From contig CM037462.1 in assembly GCA_021014325.1 (NCBI GenBank), positions 1,706,318 to 1,770,317 on the forward strand: DNA of 64,000 nt, written 5' to 3'. This document shows, piece after piece, positions 34,901 to 43,900 of the stretch. The position numbers were made by a program, and so were the translations under genes. This DNA is from Plazaster borealis. Its lineage: Eukaryota; Echinodermata; Asteroidea; Forcipulatida; Labidiasteridae. Under the pieces are notes generated by a model. That model searched no databases and was not told where the DNA came from. It saw only the letters and a list, made by a program, of their open reading frames with translations. Positions within the stretch are counted from its first letter, which is position 1. Every line of letters begins with the position of its first letter.

Positions 34901-37900
34901 CCAACGTGTGTTCATTGTAAACTACACAAATTCAAAAGTAAACCGACAGGTCATCACGGAACGATGAGTCTAAATTGAAAAAGGGGTCTTTTAAAGGTTG
35001 CTTATTATGATTCCCCAACGTTGTCCAGAACATGTATATCAAAGGGTTGACAAAGGATAAAAGAAAAGGACAAGTCTGGTCCAGTACTTTTAATACAATC
35101 GCTCTTAATATTTGAACCTACAAATTTTGACTGTTCTTTTTTTAATTTTAGACTCTTCCTGATGGTCAGTTACATCCCTGGACTGTGGCAAGGAAACCTG
35201 AGAACAAGACTAAGAACCGATACGCTAACGTCATTGCCTGTAAGAAAGTCTGCTGTACATTTTTCGTTGACACAATTTTATCTCGTGTCATGATTGTGTT
35301 TTTAGTATAGTTATTTATTATGTTGTTGGTTATTATTTATTCTTTCAAGTATTCTTTACAGATTTAGAAAAAGATTACTGATTTGACAAAAGGGTGACTG
35401 ATTGAAAGTGGTGAAAACTGTGCAGATACGTAATTTTTACAGGAAATTCCTCTACATCTCCTGAACACCATGAAAGCCATTTAACGCCAATAAACAAATA
35501 AATTTATAATCCGTTATAACGGATTCACAATATGTTATTACGGATTCACAGTCCATTATACGGATTCACAATCCTTTAATAAGGAATCACAGTCCATTAT
35601 TACGGATTCAAAGTCCGTTATTACGGATTCACAGTCCATTATACGGATTCACAATCTAATGAGACGGATTCACAGTCCGTTATTACGGATTCACAGTCCG
35701 TTATATTAAGGATTCACAGTCCGTTATTACGGATTCACAGTCCGTTATTACGGATTCACAGTCCGTTATATTAAGGATTCACGGTCCGTTATTACGGATT
35801 CAAAGTCCGTTTTTACAGATTCACAATCCGTTATTACGGATTCACAGTCCGTTATTTAAGGATTCACAGTCCATTATTACGGATTCAAAGTCCGTTTTTA
35901 AGGATTCACAATCCGTTATTACAGATTTACAGTTTCGAATCCGTAATAACGGATGGCATATTCAATTATTGTTTTGTATTACTATTCACAGATGACCACT
36001 GCCGTGTTGTGCTGGAGCCGTTGGAAAATGACCTCACTCCGATTACATTAATGCATGCTACATTGATGTAAGTACACACCTTTTTTTCCAATTTTTATTG
36101 TGCGCCATTTTCTTGTTACGATATACGAATGAGATTGGAGGTTTATGTTGTGGAAAGACAATGATATACGAAATTTGTCAGGAGACTGCTGACGACGGAC
36201 TGTACTAAACGTTGAGTCCACAGGTTCCTTTCGAAACCACAAGTACTCAAAAGAGAGATTAAAGGGTCGATCTGTATAAGTTTAGTTAATGACTCTGAAA
36301 ATTAATGGCAATAAAACTTACTTGGTAAGAAGTACAATGCATTTTGAGAAACTTTTCACTCCGAAGTAGGGGCCTGCTGCGGTTATGAAAAAAGATATCA
36401 CTTTTCGTCCCCAAAATTCGAATCTGAAAAGCGTTACTGCAGTAACGTTTCTCAGATTGTGTATTCCACTTGCAGATTATTCTCCTTGCGTGGACAAAAC
36501 CGCTCCAGATTTTTGACAATATCTCAAAAGCCCTACCACCTTTTGAAATGAAATGTTCACAGGTTAGTTTTATTGTATATATCTACAACTATGTAGTATT
36601 GAAACAAACAGTGGGTTCGAATTACCAAACGTATACAATTCCTTTTAACCTTCATGGTGTTACCGCAAATTTCTTATTTATACGAATGACTATATTATTT
36701 GGATTGTTTTATATCTGTGCAGGGATACAATGCAAATAACAAGTACATAGCCAGCCAAGGTAAAACATGTTTTGCTTTGTAATCAATACAGAACAGTGTT
36801 AACAACCTTTGTCGCATCATAATACACACCTTACATGTTTTATTTTTCGTATAATGTACCTACTTTACTAGGACCCAACAAAGAATCCATCAAAGATATT
36901 TGGAGAATGATTTGGCAGCAGAAAGTGGATAAAATCGTCATGCTGACCAAACCGACAGAAGACGGCAAGGTAACTTTAAATATTATTCAATTTAAGCCAG
37001 TGCTAGTCTTGTGGACAAGTCGTTAAATGTCTGTCACGCGGTGATAGAGAAACGGCTCTCTCGCAAGTAGTTTCGCTATCATCGACAGACATTTAACGAC
37101 TTGTCCAATTAATTGTTAACAAACAATAACCCAGTTGTAAATAATTTAGTCCGAAAGTACACAGGAGAGATTTACTTTTGTAATTCAGTTATGGAACTCT
37201 TTATTGATGTTTTAGATTTAAGCTGCGTTTCAATTGACTTGAAACTGATAATAATAAATTAAGACTGCTTTGTTTTTCCTTCTTTTCGTAACAATTTGCA
37301 ATAACTTAGATTAAGTGTCTTCAGTACTGGGCCGATAAAGGAGCTTCTGAATACACAGGAATTCTTGTGACAACAGTCAAGGAGGATGTATTCCTTGATT
37401 ATACAGTCCGCATCCTCAACATCAATGAGGTTTGTCGTTTAATTAACGGGCGGTATTGTATTGGTGGTTACCTTGACGTTGAGGGCAGTATTGTATTGTA
37501 TTGTTACCTTGACGTTGCAGTATAGACGTAAGACCAATGGGGCAACTGCACTCCCATATTCCAGCAAAATAGTGGGCAAAAATAGAGTACAGCAAGAAAC
37601 AAAATATGCCCGAAGAAAGCAAAAAAGCATTTTTATCCGGTATTTGAAATTAGTACTTATGTTTTTATCTGTGTAAAAGTTCCCCCTTAAAGGTAGGGTC
37701 ATCGTTTGGTTTTGTCGACGTTATGCTTATATATAGGCAAAGTTATAAGGAAAGATACAGTAAAAGTCACCTGTGAAAGTTTCAGCTGAATCAGTGTCTA
37801 CTTGCTGAGAAAACAGCAAAACATGTCAACAGTATTTTCACACGAACGTCGAATCGATTAATGTTTAGAAAGGTGACAGCGGGTACCAGCCGAATCTCAG

Positions 37901-40900
37901 GCCGCAGCATCCGCAATTGGACACCAACCCTCACAAATGCATGAAATGTTTTACATTCAAATGTTTTTATTTATTTCCAATCAACGGGGAATTTCAGACA
38001 AAGAAATTTCGCAGTATGCCTATGCCTATGGTACGCCATTACCATATTTATAACAAGTAAGTTTTCGGATAGAAACTACACCTTTTTCTTTCCGTGGTCA
38101 TTACCAAACAATGACCCTATAGCTTGGTAATAAGTACTCTTCTCTTAATATTGTTTCTAGTTCATAGAGAATGCTTGAATATTCAATCATTGGGGACAAT
38201 TTTTCTTCAAACAAGCTCTGAAACAGAATGTATCAACAATTTAAAATTTAACCGCTAATAAAGGGTTTTGAATTTTCACATAGGTCGGGAAGGACGAACA
38301 TTGTCGTCTGGTGAAACATTTTCACTACACCACGTGGCCAGATATGAAACCACCGGAGTATCCAACGCCTTTGCTCAACTTCCTACGTGTAGTCAACGAT
38401 CACAAGAATACTGGACGCACCGTCATACACTGCAGGTATGCCTAAGGCTCCGTCAATCAAGTAACGAATCAAGCATTTAAACACCTGTCTCTTATGAAAT
38501 GAGCGTTTAATTTTCAAACTTTCCAACCTCACTTTGCCCTTCGTACAGTCTCTTTAAGACAATATGCGTTGCAAAGCATAAAGCATATCCACCTCAAATT
38601 ACCAGGTCCGTTCCAGACATGATTTGTTGTTGTTTCCTATTTAGTACTTGCCGATGATGCCTTCTTGCTTAGACAATAAAGTTCAAATTAAAAAGGGGGA
38701 ACAATTGCTTGGATTATCGGTTCAATAAAAAAAAACCATCATCATCATCATCAACATCATCAAGGTTTTAGTTCGTCCACCTGTTTGACAAGGCCCTCCT
38801 TATAAAACTTCCTTTTGCCTCTCTCTCTCTCTCTCTCTGGCCACTCTGGGCAATGTAGCCATGCCCATGTGGGTTGTTCTGTCATCTATCCATCTTCTTT
38901 TGCTGCCATTCTGTCATTCATGTAGTCCACCTGTTGTCTTGGACCCTTGACACATGGCCTGCCCATCTCCATTTGATCTCCTTTATTTGTTCAATGATGT
39001 CCTTTGACTTTTGTTTTCTCTCGTATTTTGTTACCTTATCCTCCAGTATCGTTAAATATACCATTTTCTCTCCGTGGCTCTCTGTGTTGTTCTCAAGTTA
39101 AAAAGGATACCTAAGGAGATTTTTTTTATATATTTTTATTATACCTGTTTGTTCCCTTTCATTAATACTTTCATTAATACTTTCATTTTGTGGTTGATTA
39201 TGTTATCAGTGCTGGAGTTGGCCGTACGGGAACCTACATCACCCTGGATGCCATGTTGGAACAGATGAAACAAGAAGGGCAGGTTGATGTTCTTGGCTTC
39301 ATCTATCAGATGCGACATAGGCGCATCAAGTCAGTTCAAACAGCGGTAAGTAAAGAGTAAAAGTTTCACAAGAACTTAACATTACAGTGTTCTTTCGGAT
39401 TGTTTGCTTTCAAATGGTCGTCTTGAAAACTAAGTAATAACTATGCAATCAGAAATTCCTTATTTCATTATATTTTTTCAGTAATTTTTTTTGTAATTTT
39501 AGGAGCAGTATCAGTTCCTTTATGACGCCATTCTCGAGGCCTACCTGAGTGGTGATACAACGTATCATGTCACAGAATACCGTCGTAAATTGACCGCTCT
39601 GAAGAAGACGGGAATGGAACAACAATTTGAGGTGCTGACTAAATTGATTTAGTACATATTTGAGATTTCCTTTATCAAATTAACACTCCTTTTTCTGCAG
39701 CTAATAAAATGAATTACTTTAAAAGAGGGTTGAAAAATATGTAAAAAGAGTGTTGAATAATAGTTTAAATTCAAATTAAAGGTAAAAGAGCAAAAATTGT
39801 AATGCAGTTTACTCTCTAAAAACGTCCGGGTCAGAGTTGACCCGGATTCGAGTCCCATGGGGACTGACCCATTTCTGAGTTAGTATGACCCGAAATCTGT
39901 GTAAAAATGACTCGCAGAATCCTGGTTTAAATCCCCTTGGGACTCGGAATCAGGGTCCATCCTGACCCGGGAGAAAGTAGAGTGTAGATTAGATAGGGAA
40001 GAGGTGTTTATTGGCACCGTAATATAACAAATCCTTCAGTCCTTATGAACCGAGAACAATAATGCGTTGATAAACCTTTAAATTAAGTTTTTCAGAGAAA
40101 CCTAAGGTTGGAAAAGACATGTAATGTGAAAAGCAACTCTCCAGATAAGACTGGTTAAGTTTTTGTTTATCTTTTAGATGCTAGAAAAGCTCAGTTCTAA
40201 ACTTCCCTTCAAAAGAGTGAATCCGGAAAGCTGCCTGAGAATGTGACAAAAAACAGATATCCGGACTTTGTGCCAAGTGAGTGAATTGTTTTTTCAATCT
40301 TCCGTTTAAAAGGTACATTGCTTCATTTTTTGAGGAGTCGGAGTCGCAGTCACGTACGTTAGTAGTAGTAAAGTGTGGATGTATTTTGTGCGATTGATAA
40401 GGAATGATACAACAGATAAAATGTTAGTGGCGTAGGGAGTCAATGTGTGACGTGAAGGTATAGCTCCGCAGATATAGCTTCGAAGTGTACCTGCATTCTA
40501 TAGTCATGCCGACTGTGTTTTTCGTTGTCAGAATTTAGTAGTTCCGTTTTTTCATTGCATTATTTAGTTGGCTATTCATAAAAAGGGAATCACTTAAAGG
40601 TCAGAATTCCACTTTCTATACGCAGATAGGAAATAAAATTTAAATCCATTGATTTCATGTAGGCCTACCTTTTGCTACAAATAAAAGAATGGTTTAACAT
40701 GAATTGGCCTTCTTTATTGTTTCGGAAATAAGGCCTTGTGTTTGACACTGATAAATTGGGGCCCAATGGGAGACTTTGGAACGCTAGGTGGCAGCAGACT
40801 TACCAAGTAAATTTCCATTGTTTACGTAGCATGCTCACACTTCCCGAGAACAATGGATTTACTTGGAAAGTCTGCTGCCACATAGTGTTTTAATTTTTAA

Positions 40901-43900
40901 AATTTAATTTCTTACAACCTACAGCCGAACGTTCAAGGCCATATCTGATGACAATCACCAGCGATGAGGACACCAACTACATCAATGGGACATATCTGCC
41001 GGTGAGTAATATGACTGTTCATGTCTCATGCATATTCAAACATTTTTGACCAAGTTAAAGTGTGCGATTTTCTTTCGTTCACACTCAAAGTCATAAACAT
41101 GTTTCCGAATTAACAGATTGTTCAACTTGCATCGGGGATAAAGAATATTATAAAGATGTGTTTTTAACCTTACCCAGATGTGTGTTGAGCACTGTATACT
41201 CAAATCTTTCCTTACTCCCGTTGAAAAATAATACATATTACACGGATGGGATTCGAACCAACGACCTTTGCAATTCTAGAGCAGATGTAACTAGACCATG
41301 TTCCCGAAAGGTTACCATACTTTAGATGACATGCGAGACTTAAATTACGTCACCGAATAGTGTCAACATGTTACCAGAGATTTATTTTGCATTTACAATA
41401 GAAGCTATTGTCTAATTACATGTTGTTTATTTATCATTTTAATGAGTCATGCTGGATCAGTGGCAGTTACCAGTCTTCATGGGGTATGCATGCACTATAA
41501 CAATATTAAAAGAAATGACTTGTTGATTATTCTCATAAAAAATAGGGCTACCGTCAGAAAAACAGGTACATCGCTACACAGATGCCTACACCGAACACCA
41601 AAGGTGACATCTGGCGTCTGGTGTATGACCACAAATCAACCTGCATTGTCATGCTCAACCAGTATGATAAAACCGATGAGGTGAGGGGGTTTCCGATAGT
41701 GGGCCACTGCAAAACTTCTACCTTCATTTGTATTCAAAGTTACCTCAATAAGAACAGACAAGGTTTCAAATTGTGACCGTCATTTACAAGTACGGATAGG
41801 CCTACAAATTATAAGGTCGACTCTCGTTATAATAAGATCGCTCGGACTGGCCTAAATTACCTCTTTATAACAGGAAAGTTGTTAAGAGGACAGCAACTTA
41901 CAAAGAAACAAAAAGCAGAAATGAGGTTCGGGATTTCAGGTTGTGTTCTTTATAAAGCAAAACCTCTTTATAACGATGGGTCAGGCCCACTGGTCCCTGA
42001 CCCGTAAATGTGTCAGGCCCACTGGATCCGGAATCCGGGTCAATTCTGACCAGGGATTTTTTAAGAGTGTAGGATATTTAAAAGATTGATGCAAGATAAT
42101 ATTAAGGGATATCAAAAGGACGGCAAAGGCTTTTCCATCAAATATCAGTTTCCCCTCAACACTTTTAATAAGAATTATTTCTCTTTAGACCATGGTCCAG
42201 TACTGGCCGGATTCTGGACCGATGGAGTTAGGTCCCCTGGTCGTTGAGCTGCTAGAGACCAATGAATATACAGGAGTCATCAGTAATTCATTCACTCTTC
42301 GGAAGAAAAACTCTAAGGTAAGAAAAGAAATAAAACCTGACATAATATGTATAACTTGATAATTGTGTTGAAACATCTCAATAGACCCCTTGCATTTGCC
42401 GCCATCGTTGATGAAACGTGCACCCGTGAAAGGCTATCATTGGCTGAGAGTCTTGCACAGCGTGTACACGTGTGCACTTTTCCATTGTTTGTCATCAAAG
42501 ATAGCGGTCAATGACGTTAATTGCAATCCATCTATGGATGATTAACACTTTCATCACCTTCGATAATTTTGGCGATACTAACGTTTTCCAGCTCGAGCCT
42601 CCACGGACCGTCTGTCAGTTTCAGTACCTAGACTGGCCATGTGATCAAGATGTCCCGAGATCATTTGAAAACTTGCTGACTCTCATCCAACTCACTGAAC
42701 AGTGGATAAAGACTGGTGAAGGCCCTATCATCGTCCACTGCATGTAAGTATAACATCATGCATTTAAAGTTGGTCAACTAGTTGGTCAACCAAACGCTTC
42801 GATTCCTCGTTATATGGTTGGTCCAGAGCTGTGTATTGAGAGAGTTGAGACACCTTGCGATGAGAAGCTATTCTTTGACAAAAATGCATGGGTGCGTTGT
42901 GCTTCATGTGAACCGAAAATATGGCGCGTATCAATCACGTGACCAGAGAAACCTGGTCTCTCCATTTCACAACTCTCATTCTCTTTAATCGACACAAATA
43001 TTCCTCGAAGTTGTGCGGTTTTCCTTTTACATCGTAAACTTTTTGACTCCACGAAATGGCAGACCATAGTTCACGAAGTAAAGGAAAGCCACACAATTTC
43101 GAGGTATATGTGTGTGGATCATTGTATTCTACTGTTAAACCAACCCGATATTCAGTTCATAACAAACGCTTCCAACATCGCCCAAACCAAGGCAACGTGT
43201 CCCTTTAATGATAAAATTAACAATGACTGATACCATACTCTTTACTTACCGACAAGGGATGGCCTGGGTCGTTCGGCTGCCTTCTGTGCCTTGATGACAC
43301 TCCTTGAGAAGTTCAAACAGGAAATGGTCGTCGGTGTGTTCCAAGAGGTCCTTCAACTCCGCACAGTTAACACCAGCATGATGTACTCGTTGGTAAGTCC
43401 ACTCGCTACAGAGTGTGCAAGTCTCGCGCATATTGGAACTTCCGGAACCATTGTGGTACCAACCATATGGATTCTTACGTAATTGGGATTTTGTTTCGTC
43501 ATTTATTTTAGTTTAACGTAGTTTATGGCAATGGAAATTATATATGATGTTGGGAATGTAGTACTAAGTGACAAACATATGAAAGTAAAACTAATTCAAC
43601 AAAATAACGAAGAAACCCCAAGAATAAGACTTGACCTCCGTTTCCGGTTACTTGAAAAACAAATTAAAATGCTGCCCAACTGACGGGCCTATGTGATAGA
43701 CGCACACATTCGGGCGTGATTGGCAAATGGAAACATACGTTGTATACATACCCATTAAAACACGTACAGATTTTCGCCTATGTAAATTTGTACACAAACC
43801 TTGAATTTTATTTATAGATAAAGTATGCAGCCAATATAATTCAATCTATCTATCATCGGGATATTACAAAGTCTTTCTAGAATGGAAGTTACCTTGGTAC

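Noticed and set aside
35505..35950. CRISPR-like array of regular repeats
   Set aside because: The units are contiguous palindromic minisatellite copies with no unique spacers, in an intron of a eukaryotic gene.
41062..41325. Frame of 87 codons after a D2 exon
   Set aside because: It lies within an intron and includes a tRNA-like SINE fragment on the opposite strand.
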